Below, in pieces: positions 6,864-15,021 of a stretch of DNA of 26,829 nt; the first letter of the stretch is position 1, and each line of letters starts with the position of its first letter. The notes beneath the pieces were generated by a model. The model searched no databases. It was not told the origin of the DNA and saw nothing but the letters and a program-made list of their open reading frames with translations. Position numbers and translations under genes: made by a program. Source of the DNA: Planctomycetes bacterium UBA1146 (GTDB lineage: Bacteria > Planctomycetota > UBA8108 > UBA1146); the NCBI GenBank assembly GCA_002311345.1, contig DCAA01000002.1:58230-85058 (forward strand), read 5' to 3'.

Positions 6864-8228
6864 TCAGGAGACTGCTCCTTCCTCATGGAGTTGTTGCTCG
6901 ACCAGTTGTGCCAGTAGTTCGAACTGTTCCAGGCGCGATGCCTTGAACAGGATCCGATCCCCCGATCGCAATTCTTCTGTCACGACTCGTGCTCCCACTT
7001 CTCCATCTTCGATGAAAATCGACTCGCAACCGGCTGCCCTCACTCCCTGGTCGATCCATTCAGCAGCTCTGCCACGGACGAAGACGACATCGACTCCCGA
7101 TTCGATGCAGTGACGTCCTGCCTCGACGTGGAAGCGTTGCTCGTCTTCTCCCAGTTCTTCCATCGTTCCGATGACTGCCAGTTTTCTGGATGCCTTGGAT
7201 CGACCCAGATCATCGACGGCCGCCGCGAGTGCGCACGGACTCGAGTTGTAACAATCGAGAATCATCTCGATTCCGTTGACGGTTCGCACTTCATGTCGCC
7301 ACCGGGGCAACTGAATCCGAGTCGCTCCCTCGATCAACTGTTCGGGGTCATCAACGATCTCGAGTGCCATCGCCAGCGCGGACTCGAGACAACGAAGCAC
7401 CCAATCAGAGGAATGAGACCAGGGCAAAATGAACTCCCGTTTCCGAAACCGATCCAGCACCACAACACCTCGAGATTCATCTCTACGAATTTCGAGATCT
7501 CCACCGGGACCGGTCCAGCGGTAGCCATCTATCTGCTGCAAAGTTCCCCGACACTCCACCGGAGCCCACAATCCATCTCCGTTGATATGATCGAACAACG
7601 AGAACTTCTCGCGTTGAACTCCGTCGAGCGATTCCAGCCCCTGCAGGTGAGTCTCCGCAACGGAAGTGATCACCCCGTAGCGAGCTCGGGCAATCCGCGC
7701 GAGATCGGCTATTTCTCCGGGGGTATTGGTTCCTAGCTCGAGGATCAAGATCTCCGTCCCGGGTGGTGCTTCGAGAATGGTGATCGGGACTCCGAGATGG
7801 TTGTTGAAGGAACCGCGCGGCGAATGCACCTGCCGCGTCTCACCCAGCAGGGAGCGGAGAATCGCGCAGGTGGTGGTCTTTCCGACACTTCCCGTGACCG
7901 CGATCGCCGTCACGGTGGTTTCTTCCTGACGGCGAATCTCACTGGCGAGGGACTGCAGTGCGAGGGCGACATCGTCGACCTCGAGTGCGGCTCCCTTGTG
8001 TCTGGCCGAATACCGTGGCTCCGAAACGACTGCTGCGGCACCTTTCTCGAGAGCATCTTGTGCATGATCGATGCCGTGACAGTTTTCCCCGGCAAGAGCG
8101 AAAAAGAGCGCTCCCGCGGTCGCATTGCGACTGTCGATCACCGCTCCATCGATCGGTGAGGTTTGTTCACCGCGGACGATATTCGCCCCCATCCATCGTG
8201 CCACTTCGGCCAAAGAGCGTTCCTTCAT
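6864..8228 (-). CDS. murF: UDP-MurNAc-tripeptide--D-Ala-D-Ala ligase MurF
   Basis: 454 residues, normal length. MurF adds the D-Ala-D-Ala dipeptide to complete the UDP-MurNAc-pentapeptide in the cytoplasm. The N-terminal MurF-type domain includes DGAVIDSRNATAGALFFAL. The ATP loop is VTGSVGKTTT (111-120), followed by SFNNHLGVPITIL, characteristic of MurF. The start at ATG 8228 overlaps the murE stop (ATGA). The supplier of D-Ala-D-Ala, Ddl, is not encoded in the window. In most dcw clusters mraY and murD follow murF; here ftsW follows directly. Confidence 0.94.
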   Translation of the reverse strand: MKERSLAEVARWMGANIVRGEQTSPIDGAVIDSRNATAGALFFALAGENCHGIDHAQDALEKGAAAVVSEPRYSARHKGAALEVDDVALALQSLASEIRRQEETTVTAIAVTGSVGKTTTCAILRSLLGETRQVHSPRGSFNNHLGVPITILEAPPGTEILILELGTNTPGEIADLARIARARYGVITSVAETHLQGLESLDGVQREKFSLFDHINGDGLWAPVECRGTLQQIDGYRWTGPGGDLEIRRDESRGVVVLDRFRKREFILPWSHSSDWVLRCLESALAMALEIVDDPEQLIEGATRIQLPRWRHEVRTVNGIEMILDCYNSSPCALAAAVDDLGRSKASRKLAVIGTMEELGEDEQRFHVEAGRHCIESGVDVVFVRGRAAEWIDQGVRAAGCESIFIEDGEVGARVVTEELRSGDRILFKASRLEQFELLAQLVEQQLHEEGAVS

Positions 8229-9718
8229 CGGGTCAACTCTCCCTCTCGCTCATGACTCTGTGCGATGAGTTCGCGCACCACGTCACAATCATTGAACGGA
8301 AACTTGTGACCATCGATCTCCTGGGTCGCTTCATGACCCTTGCCCGCGATGATCAGAACGTCATTCTCTTCCAGGGCATCGAGTGCATTCGAGATGGCCT
8401 TGCGACGATCGACTTCCTTGCGCACCAACTGATGCACCCCGATCCCTTCGCTGATCTGATGGATGATGCACTCGGGATCTTCGGACCGTGGGTTGTCACT
8501 GGTCACGAACAACTCGTCGGCATACCTGGCCACCGCAGCGCCCATCAACGGCCGTTTTCCGCGATCGCGATCGCCGCCACAGCCAAACAGCACCAGCAAT
8601 CTCCCACTCACCATCGGCCGGATCGATTGCAACACCTGCTCGATCGCCTCCGGCGTATGGGCAAAGTCGATGAAGATCTTTCCCGGACCCCCTTCGACCG
8701 CTTCAAGACGCCCGGGAACACTCGCCGCGCTCTCGATCCCCTCGACGATATGCGCCTCGGAGATCCCACAAGCATCGGCCAAAGCGATGGCGCATAGCGC
8801 GTTGGAAACGTTGTAGGTTCCCGGCTGCCGGATGTGGATCTCCCGCTCGAAGCTCTTCAACCGAATTCGTGCGACGGTTCCGGACAGGGTCGATTCCAGC
8901 ACTTCCGCAGTCACTTCATCGATTTCACCCTCGGGAGCTGCAACGAGATAACCGAAGCACCCGGTTTTTTGTTTTTCTACTGGGTGAAGAAAAGGAGCGC
9001 CGTCATTGCACAGTTCGCGCAATCGGAGCTTGGTGGCGTGGTACTCTTCGATACTGTTGTGGTAATCGAGGTGATCTCTGCCCAGCGTCGTGATGGCGGC
9101 ACCCTCGAGGGGAACCCCTGCCACCCGATGCTGATCGATGGCGTGGGAGGAAACCTCGAGCACCATGTCGGTGCCTCCCGCCGCATGATGGCAAGCCAGA
9201 GCATCCGCAATCTCTGCAGGCGATTCGGTCGTCGCCCGAGCTGCTTCTCTGCTGGAGCCGATACAGTTCTCCACCGTCGTCATCCAGCCGACGACTCCGC
9301 CGGCGGTTTTCAGAATTGAGGAAAGGTACTGCACCGTGGTGCTCTTACCATTGGTCCCTGTGATGCCGAAGACCCTCAATTTCCCGGCGGGTGAACCAGC
9401 GCCGGCTTGCTCGAGCAGTGCCAGCGAAAGACGAGCGTCATCTACTTGCCACCAGCAGATACTGCTATCGAAATCGACAGGAGGTTCGGTCTCGGTGACG
9501 ATGCACTGCACCCCCATCTCGATCGCTTCAGGAATCTTCTGGGTCGCATCGAAGTCATCTCCGCAGATCGCCACGAACAGATCGGCGGGCAACTCTCGAT
9601 GGTCACTGGAAATCGAGCAGATCGATTGCGGACAAGAGCCGATCTTCGGTGCGCCCAGGATCTCGTTGATCAGTTGCTGATCTAGCCTGGACCTCAGTTC
9701 CCTTCCCCGTGATTCCAT
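8225..9718 (-). CDS. murE: UDP-MurNAc-L-Ala-D-Glu--meso-DAP ligase MurE
   Basis: 497 residues. MurE adds the third stem-peptide residue. The ATP loop is GITGTNGKSTT (118-128), LGRDHLDYH lies at about 212-220, and Lys230 in EEYHATKLR fits the carbamoylated lysine of Mur ligases. The specificity motif is DNPR (408-411), the signature of enzymes that add meso-diaminopimelate rather than lysine, so the organism makes DAP-type peptidoglycan. The start at ATG 9718 overlaps the end of ftsI by 25 bases; a purine-rich GGGGGAGGGGG lies somewhat far (about 10-20 bases) upstream. No downstream start leaves the N-terminal domain complete. Confidence 0.94.
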   Translation of the reverse strand: MESRGRELRSRLDQQLINEILGAPKIGSCPQSICSISSDHRELPADLFVAICGDDFDATQKIPEAIEMGVQCIVTETEPPVDFDSSICWWQVDDARLSLALLEQAGAGSPAGKLRVFGITGTNGKSTTVQYLSSILKTAGGVVGWMTTVENCIGSSREAARATTESPAEIADALACHHAAGGTDMVLEVSSHAIDQHRVAGVPLEGAAITTLGRDHLDYHNSIEEYHATKLRLRELCNDGAPFLHPVEKQKTGCFGYLVAAPEGEIDEVTAEVLESTLSGTVARIRLKSFEREIHIRQPGTYNVSNALCAIALADACGISEAHIVEGIESAASVPGRLEAVEGGPGKIFIDFAHTPEAIEQVLQSIRPMVSGRLLVLFGCGGDRDRGKRPLMGAAVARYADELFVTSDNPRSEDPECIIHQISEGIGVHQLVRKEVDRRKAISNALDALEENDVLIIAGKGHEATQEIDGHKFPFNDCDVVRELIAQSHEREGELTR

Positions 9719-11751
9719 CGATCTGGTTCCCCCTCCCCCTGATCGTCAATATTAGATCTCGGCCCGTTCGCTAGACTATCGGCCCTCGGAAGCCTGTCCA
9801 AGCCTCGAACCCGTGACGGCTCTTTTTGGGCGCCGAGGTCGACGATCTTCAACACCTGCTCGAGACGTTGCTGAACCCGGTTCACCTTGCTGTGTAGAAC
9901 CGACTCGAGGATCTCCCTGACGGCAGGGGCTGCCGATCTCGAGGCGTAGTAGAGGTAGTCGTGGGTAGCAGGTTCCTCCACCACTACCATGGCAATCCGC
10001 TCGGGATCCTGCCACGGCGCAAAGCCGACGAAACTGGAGACGTAGCGGTCCTCACTGTATCCACCCGCGATAGCCACCTTGGCAGTGCCGGTCTTGCCGG
10101 CCATCTCGATGGTTCCCAGCACACCCTTGGCGGTGCCCTTGAGCACAACCTCTCTCATCACATGGCGAACCGTGTAGGCAATCGTTTCATCGGTAACTCT
10201 GACAGGCTGGATCTGCTCGAGCCGATCCGTATCGATACGTAGGATGTGAGGCCTTATCAATTGACCGCCGTTTGCGATGGCACAATAGGCGCGGATGAGT
10301 TGCAGTGGTGTCACCTGGATCTCGTATCCGAAAGAAGCCGAGGTCAGGGTGTACCAGCTCCAGCGATCGAGTGGCTTGACAAATCCCGTCTCTTCACGAC
10401 CCAGATCGATGCCTGTTTTCTCGCCGAGTCCAAACTTGCGCAGGATTCCATGCACTCTCTTGTCGCCGAGTTTCAATCCGATATCGACGATGCCTATGTT
10501 GCTCGATTCGACAACCGCCCCTCTCACGGTGCGATCCCTCAGCAGATGACTATCGGTGAAGGTCCTCGACTTTCCGGAAAACCGCTGACTCTTGGCCCGA
10601 ACATCGACCGGATCGTCGAGGTTCATACCCGCTTCGAGGGCCGCGGTGAGCAAGAATGGCTTCACCACCGATCCGGGTTCCATGGTCATCAGCAGCCAGC
10701 GTAGCATCTTGGGAAATGCCTCGGATTCACGTTTGCTGTTGTAGAGCGCCTGTAATTCACCACGTAGCAGGCCAGGATAGGTAGCGATGGCGAGGATCTC
10801 TCCGGTTCGAGGATCCATCACGATTCCACTGACACTGCGAGCCTCGGTATCAATGTAGGTATCGGCCAGAACCGACTCGAGAATTGCCTGTTCCTGGATC
10901 CCGATGGTGAGGTGAAGGTCCTCGCCATGGATCCGCGGAACCGCCTGGGATGCCTCCCGAAGAGGACGACCCGAGATGTCGGTCTGCTGACGACGAAGCC
11001 CCCGTCGCTCCAGCAGCAGATGGTTGTATTCCAGTTCTATCCCGTGGAGACCGATCTTTCGATCACCCCTCAGTTCCCCGATCACCAGCGTTCCCGTATC
11101 GCCATGAGGATACTGACGGGTGACGATCGGTTCGAGAGCAGGGATGACAGGACGACCCAGTTCCCGATGGAGTTCTGCTTTCCCTTCCAGAAAATCCAGT
11201 TTCTCTCGACCCGCCTTGACGGTCCCGATGTAGAGATACTGATTGAGCGAGCGACGCTCTCGTTTCTCCACACTTTTGTTGAAGTGCAGGATCTCGTCGT
11301 TGCGACTCGCAACCTCGAGTATCTTGCTGGCGACTTCTTCAGCAGGCCCTGCAAGTTGCAACCCTGGAAGCAGCAGAGTTTTCTCGATGACACGTTCCAG
11401 AGCGGAAATCGAATCTATCCCACCGGTCCTCTCTTCACGGACGAGGGACGCAGAATAAGGATCGAACCCAACTTTCCACGACAGGCGGTCTTCGGCCAAA
11501 ACGATGCCCTGGCGGTCGTAGATTTTTCCTCGAGACGCCTGCGACCAGTTGCTGCGTGCCTGTGCGGTCGACTGAATCGTTCTCCAGTGTTCGGAATCGA
11601 CCAGTTGCATCCATCCGCTGCGCAGGAGCACCGCCAGAAAAGCGGTACCGACCAAGATGAAAATCACAGCGATGATGATCTCACCGTCGGAACGAGCTTT
11701 CTCTGGGGTTTTCTCGCGTACAGAAGAGATCGCTGCAGGATTCCAGATCAA
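9694..11751 (-). CDS. ftsI: Class B penicillin-binding protein FtsI (PBP3)
   Basis: 685 residues. A cytoplasmic N terminus is followed by one membrane segment (about 24-43), the pedestal domain from about residue 55, and a C-terminal transpeptidase. The three active-site motifs are present: SVVK (361-364) with the nucleophilic serine, SSN (416-418) and KTGT (553-556). It cross-links septal peptidoglycan and is the expected partner of FtsW. A C-terminal tail of about 60 residues after LESVLHSKV is charged and has no PASTA domain. The start is TTG at 11751, sharing TTGA with the ftsL stop. The next candidate, a GTG, would cut into the membrane segment. Confidence 0.95.
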   Translation of the reverse strand: MIWNPAAISSVREKTPEKARSDGEIIIAVIFILVGTAFLAVLLRSGWMQLVDSEHWRTIQSTAQARSNWSQASRGKIYDRQGIVLAEDRLSWKVGFDPYSASLVREERTGGIDSISALERVIEKTLLLPGLQLAGPAEEVASKILEVASRNDEILHFNKSVEKRERRSLNQYLYIGTVKAGREKLDFLEGKAELHRELGRPVIPALEPIVTRQYPHGDTGTLVIGELRGDRKIGLHGIELEYNHLLLERRGLRRQQTDISGRPLREASQAVPRIHGEDLHLTIGIQEQAILESVLADTYIDTEARSVSGIVMDPRTGEILAIATYPGLLRGELQALYNSKRESEAFPKMLRWLLMTMEPGSVVKPFLLTAALEAGMNLDDPVDVRAKSQRFSGKSRTFTDSHLLRDRTVRGAVVESSNIGIVDIGLKLGDKRVHGILRKFGLGEKTGIDLGREETGFVKPLDRWSWYTLTSASFGYEIQVTPLQLIRAYCAIANGGQLIRPHILRIDTDRLEQIQPVRVTDETIAYTVRHVMREVVLKGTAKGVLGTIEMAGKTGTAKVAIAGGYSEDRYVSSFVGFAPWQDPERIAMVVVEEPATHDYLYYASRSAAPAVREILESVLHSKVNRVQQRLEQVLKIVDLGAQKEPSRVRGLDRLPRADSLANGPRSNIDDQGEGEPDRWNHGEGN

Positions 11752-12077
11752 TCTCCGTACCCTTCTTCCACCCCCAGGTGCTCCGTGAGGGGCAACGGTG
11801 ATTCACTACGGTTGCGATCGCCCTCGAAGGAGGGGGCCATCACGGCTGAAGGGGTCTCTTCATCGAGGACCATCCCAGATTCGCTCCAGGTGATGCTGAC
11901 CAGACGAGTTTGATAGCGAGTTCTCGCCGAGGAGAGATCCTGTCGGATGCGGCTCAGTTGTTCCTGCTGCTTTTCGATCCCGTGACGCAGACGAATTTGC
12001 AGGGACCCATCGAGTGCCAGATCGAAGCCCAGCACGAACAGACACGCCGTCAACAGAGCCACGCGAAAGGTGTTCAT
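11748..12077 (-). CDS. ftsL: FtsL-like bitopic division protein
   Basis: 109 residues. A membrane segment (about 5-23) is followed by a Gln/Arg/Leu-rich stretch (about 28-58, including KQQEQLSRIRQDL) suited to a coiled coil, then a Pro/Ser-rich tail. Sequence identity in FtsL is very low, so the call rests on size, topology and the invariant slot between rsmH and ftsI. In the family FtsL pairs with FtsB and links FtsQ to the FtsW/FtsI synthase. The start at ATG 12077 overlaps the rsmH stop (ATGA). The roughly 45-residue C-terminal tail looks longer than needed for a minimal FtsL. Confidence 0.75.
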   Translation of the reverse strand: MNTFRVALLTACLFVLGFDLALDGSLQIRLRHGIEKQQEQLSRIRQDLSSARTRYQTRLVSITWSESGMVLDEETPSAVMAPSFEGDRNRSESPLPLTEHLGVEEGYGD

Positions 12078-12964
12078 CGATCTACTCCCAGCCTGCAGAT
12101 GATCCGCATCCTCGCGGATCGAGAACGTGGATTTCTGCTCACTTCTTTCATCGAAGGTCGTACAGGTCGAGGTGTCACGAGACGGTGGTCTCCCTCCTGG
12201 GTGAGGGTCCGAAAAGTTGCCTTCACCTTTCGATCTTCGAGCGAGTGATAGGAGATGACCGCCAGTCTTCCTCCCGGAGAGAGTAGACTTCCAACGCGAT
12301 CGAGAAGATGTTGCAGAGCTTCCAGTTCACCATTGACGGCGATGCGAAGAGCCTGAAAGGTGCGAGTCGCGGCATCGACTTTACTGTCGCTCTTGTTCGG
12401 GACAGTAGCCCGGATCACCGATGCAAGGCGACCTGTCGTGCGGATCGGTTGCTCGGCTCGCGCGCGAATGATCGCTGCAGCGATCCTGCGAGCATGACGG
12501 TCCTCACCCAATTCTGTGATCAAGGTCACGAGCTGTCCTTCCGTAAGCCCTTCGAGCAATTGCGCAGCGGTTCCCTCTCGGGTCGGGTCCATGCGCATGT
12601 CGAGTGGACCGTCATTGCGAAAAGAGAAGCCCCTTTCCGGGACATCCAGTTGCGGCGAAGACACCCCAAGATCTGCCAGTACCAGATCCCAGGTGCCACT
12701 TCCGATACTCTCCTTGAGACCGGGAAGGTCTCCAAAGTTGCCATGAACCAGTTCGGTTCGATCGGCGGGCAGCAGTTCGACTGCATGAGCGAGGGCATCG
12801 GGATCACGGTCGACCCCGACCAACCGGCCATCGGGAGCGGTCTTCTTGAGAATCTCGAGGGCGTGCCCACCCCTGCCGATGGTCAGATCGAGCAAATTTT
12901 CGCCAGCCCTGGGATCCAGTCCCTGAACCACTTCGTCCCGTAGGACCGGAATGTGTCGATTCAT
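12074..12964 (-). CDS. rsmH: 16S rRNA (cytosine-1402-N4)-methyltransferase RsmH
   Basis: 296 residues, typical length. It methylates N4 of C1402 of 16S rRNA with S-adenosylmethionine and is historically called MraW. The N terminus HIPVLRDEVVQGL, the SAM loop DLTIGRGGHA, LADLGVSSPQLD, RGFSFRNDGPLDMRMD and the C-terminal SYHSLEDRKVK are all hallmark segments. The start at ATG 12964 is preceded by GGAG at about 8 bases. It lies 18 bases after the 87-residue unknown gene. Confidence 0.95.
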   Translation of the reverse strand: MNRHIPVLRDEVVQGLDPRAGENLLDLTIGRGGHALEILKKTAPDGRLVGVDRDPDALAHAVELLPADRTELVHGNFGDLPGLKESIGSGTWDLVLADLGVSSPQLDVPERGFSFRNDGPLDMRMDPTREGTAAQLLEGLTEGQLVTLITELGEDRHARRIAAAIIRARAEQPIRTTGRLASVIRATVPNKSDSKVDAATRTFQALRIAVNGELEALQHLLDRVGSLLSPGGRLAVISYHSLEDRKVKATFRTLTQEGDHRLVTPRPVRPSMKEVSRNPRSRSARMRIICRLGVDR

Positions 12965-12982
12965 CCGCCATGCTCCGGTTCC

Positions 12983-13246
12983 TCAGGCAGGGTCCGGCAG
13001 CGGTGCAATCGCCCGGGCAAATGCACGTGCTCGCGCCGCTAAATGAAGTTCTCGAGAAAACCGGACACCCTGCGCCCCACGTTGCTGAGCCCTCTGAAGT
13101 CGTTCCCACAACTGGTCGATATCCCGAAGAACCGATTCCGGGGCATGGTCCAGCGGACGCCCCGTCTGAATGTATTCACGAACCCTCTGGATGACCAACT
13201 TTTGTGACCTTTCCGGATCCACATGCTGTTCGATCAAAGAGATCAT
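12983..13246 (-). CDS. Small unknown protein between mraZ and rsmH
   Basis: I do not recognise this 87-residue protein. ATG 13246 is preceded by GGGGGAAG at a good distance, and gaps to mraZ (21 bases) and rsmH (18 bases) are short, so it looks like a genuine operon member. It is predicted to be mostly helical and soluble. The N-terminal half (SLIEQHVDPERSQKLVIQRV) is amphipathic, and the C-terminal half is rich in Arg, Gln and Ala (about 45-80). There is no signal peptide or membrane segment. The standard dcw order has rsmH directly after mraZ, so this is an insertion or lineage-specific gene. Confidence 0.65.
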   Translation of the reverse strand: MISLIEQHVDPERSQKLVIQRVREYIQTGRPLDHAPESVLRDIDQLWERLQRAQQRGAQGVRFSRELHLAARARAFARAIAPLPDPA

Positions 13247-13267
13247 TCGCTTCCCCCTGTTTCCCCA

Positions 13268-13813
13268 TTACCCGGTGACCCATTCCCCATGAGTGACCGG
13301 AGGCCTAGTTTCATCCTCGGATTGCTTTCTCCCGAGGAACATCTGCATCCTCTCTGCGTAAGCTCCGTGCTCTTCCAGGAACAATCCCAAACGCTCCCGG
13401 TATGTATCTCTGTCTTCCTCTCTCTGGCGCCACAGTTCGGCATCCCAGATCTCGATCCGGTCGAAACAACCGACCAGGACCAGGTCCCTGTCGAGTTGCG
13501 CCCACTTTCTTAACCGGTCGCTCAGAAGCACCCGCCCCTGACGATCGGGAGCCAGGTCTTCTGCCTGGCCGAAGAAATCTCGCTGTAATTCGTGGAGTTC
13601 TGAAGAACCGCGCTCGAAACGGCGCATATCGTCGGTAATCCGCTCCCACTCCGCCTGGGTGTAGATCCACAAGCAGGGAGTGGTTCCGGCGGTGGCAACA
13701 AAGCCCTCTCCATCGACACGAGGATCGACCTTCGAACGCAGACGAGAGGGGACGATGACGCGTCCCTTATCGTCGAGCGTGAGTCCGAACTGCCCCATGA
13801 AGTGAGCTGCCAT
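13268..13813 (-). CDS. mraZ: Transcriptional regulator MraZ
   Basis: 181 residues from ATG 13813, preceded by AGGTGGAG at ideal spacing. The open frame extends 42 residues upstream, but that part would be translated from the operator region and is rejected. MraZ is a double AbrB-fold DNA-binding protein that forms rings and regulates the dcw operon, its own gene included. Both AbrB motifs are visible: DDKGRVIVPSRLR near the N terminus and DRQGRVLLSDRLR in the middle. A C-terminal extension of about 20 charged residues goes beyond the E. coli length of 152. As first gene of the cluster with direct-repeat boxes upstream, it probably autoregulates. Confidence 0.94.
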   Translation of the reverse strand: MAAHFMGQFGLTLDDKGRVIVPSRLRSKVDPRVDGEGFVATAGTTPCLWIYTQAEWERITDDMRRFERGSSELHELQRDFFGQAEDLAPDRQGRVLLSDRLRKWAQLDRDLVLVGCFDRIEIWDAELWRQREEDRDTYRERLGLFLEEHGAYAERMQMFLGRKQSEDETRPPVTHGEWVTG

Positions 13814-13890
13814 AGCGATCTCCACCTTTGATCTCCGCGACCCGGTAGGCTGCTGGCGCTGACTCGACCCGGCCTTGCGCGCCCCAACCC

Positions 13891-13930
13891 TCCAAGTGCC
13901 TCCACTTAGCCCCACTTTATGGGCACTTTT
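13891..13930 (-). promoter_or_regulatory. Putative MraZ operator, four direct-repeat boxes
   Basis: Read on the minus strand, the boxes are AAAGTGCC, AAAGTGGG, TAAGTGGA and CACTTGGA. Their centres are 11, 10 and 10 bases apart, about one helical turn. Known MraZ sites are direct repeats of TGGGN spaced by 5 bases in E. coli, or AAAGTGK repeats in mollicutes; this site combines both forms. It lies about 78-117 bases upstream of the mraZ ATG. The overlap of an ATAAAG element with box 2 suggests the promoter lies within or next to it, but I cannot place -35 and -10 with confidence. Confidence 0.7.
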
Positions 13931-14297
13931 CTCCAACACAAGTCACTGCTTTTCACAGGTTCTTATTCTCAAAGGGTTTGCAGCAGTTACCTACAACCAG
14001 TGCGGTCTACACTTCAGACCACCCCCGTATCTTGTGGATCACACCCCAAATAAAAATTCAAATCGCAACAAGTAGCTCGTGGACGCCTTGAAGGGCAAGT
14101 CGGTGGCTCAGAAGCGTGATCTTGTCGGTGCAGCGCATCGGCACTGTGAGACTGAATTGAAGATCAGGTGGGGCAATGTGGGGAGAAAGAGGAAGCGACA
14201 GTGAACTCAGCAGCGGTGATCGCAGGCGAGAACGACCGCCCGGATGCCACGGGGTGGAGCGAAGGCGTGTGCGGCTGCAGCGCCGGATCAGATGGTT
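13931..14297. other. Non-coding stretch upstream of the dcw cluster
   Basis: There is no supportable gene here. The part near 14040-14070 is AT-rich compared with its surroundings (contains AATAAAAATTCAAAT) and could hold an upstream promoter element for the minus-strand cluster. The part from about 14080 to 14297 is ordinary in composition and follows the stop of the zinc-ribbon gene. I find no hairpin with a T-run that would make a clear terminator, so read-through from that gene into mraZ is possible. Confidence 0.4.
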
Positions 14298-15002
14298 CTA
14301 GCCGAACAGTTGCTCGAAATCGGCAATCGCCTGCTCCAGCACCTGGGAGTCGATTCTGGGCACGGGTACACGGTGCGAATTGCCACCCCTTTCCCGCACC
14401 ACCAGATGATCCCCCTGATGCTGTTCCCAGCGCAGCACCCGTTTTCGGACCAGGAACAACGCCAGCAGGTAGGCTAGCCACTCTCGATCAGCCTGTTTGG
14501 AGACGCGCAGCCCTGTGGTGGTCGAAGATGCCACCTCTGGTGGCTCTGATGGCTTCTGGCGGTCATCGTCAGCGGGCTGCTGTGTTTTCGATTCGGTCGA
14601 CTCGACCTCGAGCAGGGACAGAAAAGTGGCCTGAAGGGAGGCGAGGTTGACGATCCTGCGCGGAGGATCGTTCGGAGCCGGTACCGAGGTCTTCCAGCGG
14701 GCGTAGTGCTGCCCTTGTTCGAGAGAGTCGATGCAGGACTCGCAGTGATCCTGACGGCAAAAGAACGCGGCTACGCTGTCGGGCTCGGTCGGTTCCTTGT
14801 CAGTGGCTCGTAAAACGGTCCAGAATGGGGTTCCGTGGACGATCTCCTGCTGGCAGCCATGGCAACAGCGCCGAGATCCGTCGACGCTCCACCGACCACC
14901 GCCAGCGACTCGCTGCTGCTCCTCCTGGAGCCGAGCATAGGCGGGGCGGACGCCTGCTGAGGAGTCATTCGGTTGTTCGGGTCGATCGTCGATCGAATTC
15001 AA
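14298..15002 (-). CDS. Zinc-ribbon-like conserved hypothetical protein
   Basis: 234 residues. Cys47 and Cys50 (CHGC) and Cys87 and Cys90 (CESC) form two CxxC knuckles about 36 residues apart, a plausible zinc ribbon; Cys46 and Cys82 are extra. A variable Pro/Gln/Ser-rich linker (about 138-165) separates this from a C-terminal part with EWLAYLLALFLVRKRVLRWE, followed by a beta-rich end (VPVPRIDSQVLEQAIADF). I recall planctomycete and similar hypothetical proteins with the same plan: a zinc knuckle, then a segment resembling YVLALILMRKR. The role is unknown. The LLALFLVRKR stretch is hydrophobic but short and flanked by charges, so I favour a soluble helix over a membrane segment. The start is TTG at 15002 with GAGG about 6 bases upstream. 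It is divergent from dnaE and points towards mraZ. Confidence 0.75.
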   Translation of the reverse strand: MNSIDDRPEQPNDSSAGVRPAYARLQEEQQRVAGGGRWSVDGSRRCCHGCQQEIVHGTPFWTVLRATDKEPTEPDSVAAFFCRQDHCESCIDSLEQGQHYARWKTSVPAPNDPPRRIVNLASLQATFLSLLEVESTESKTQQPADDDRQKPSEPPEVASSTTTGLRVSKQADREWLAYLLALFLVRKRVLRWEQHQGDHLVVRERGGNSHRVPVPRIDSQVLEQAIADFEQLFG

Positions 15003-15021
15003 GGAAACCTCTTTCCACGGT

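Noticed and set aside
10912..11913. 333-codon plus-strand frame antisense to ftsI/ftsL
   Set aside because: Shadow of ftsI; low-complexity translation without family motifs.
13921..13936. Possible -35/-10 pair for mraZ (TTGTGT and CATAAA)
   Set aside because: The spacing is about 14 bases, too short for a standard promoter, and both hexamers are weak.
13814..13939. 42-residue N-terminal extension of mraZ
   Set aside because: It would translate through the operator boxes. ATG 13813 has a strong ribosome binding site, and family members begin there.
14080..14297. Possible terminator or small RNA after the zinc-ribbon gene
   Set aside because: Only short, weak complementary segments and no T-run were found; not enough to call either.
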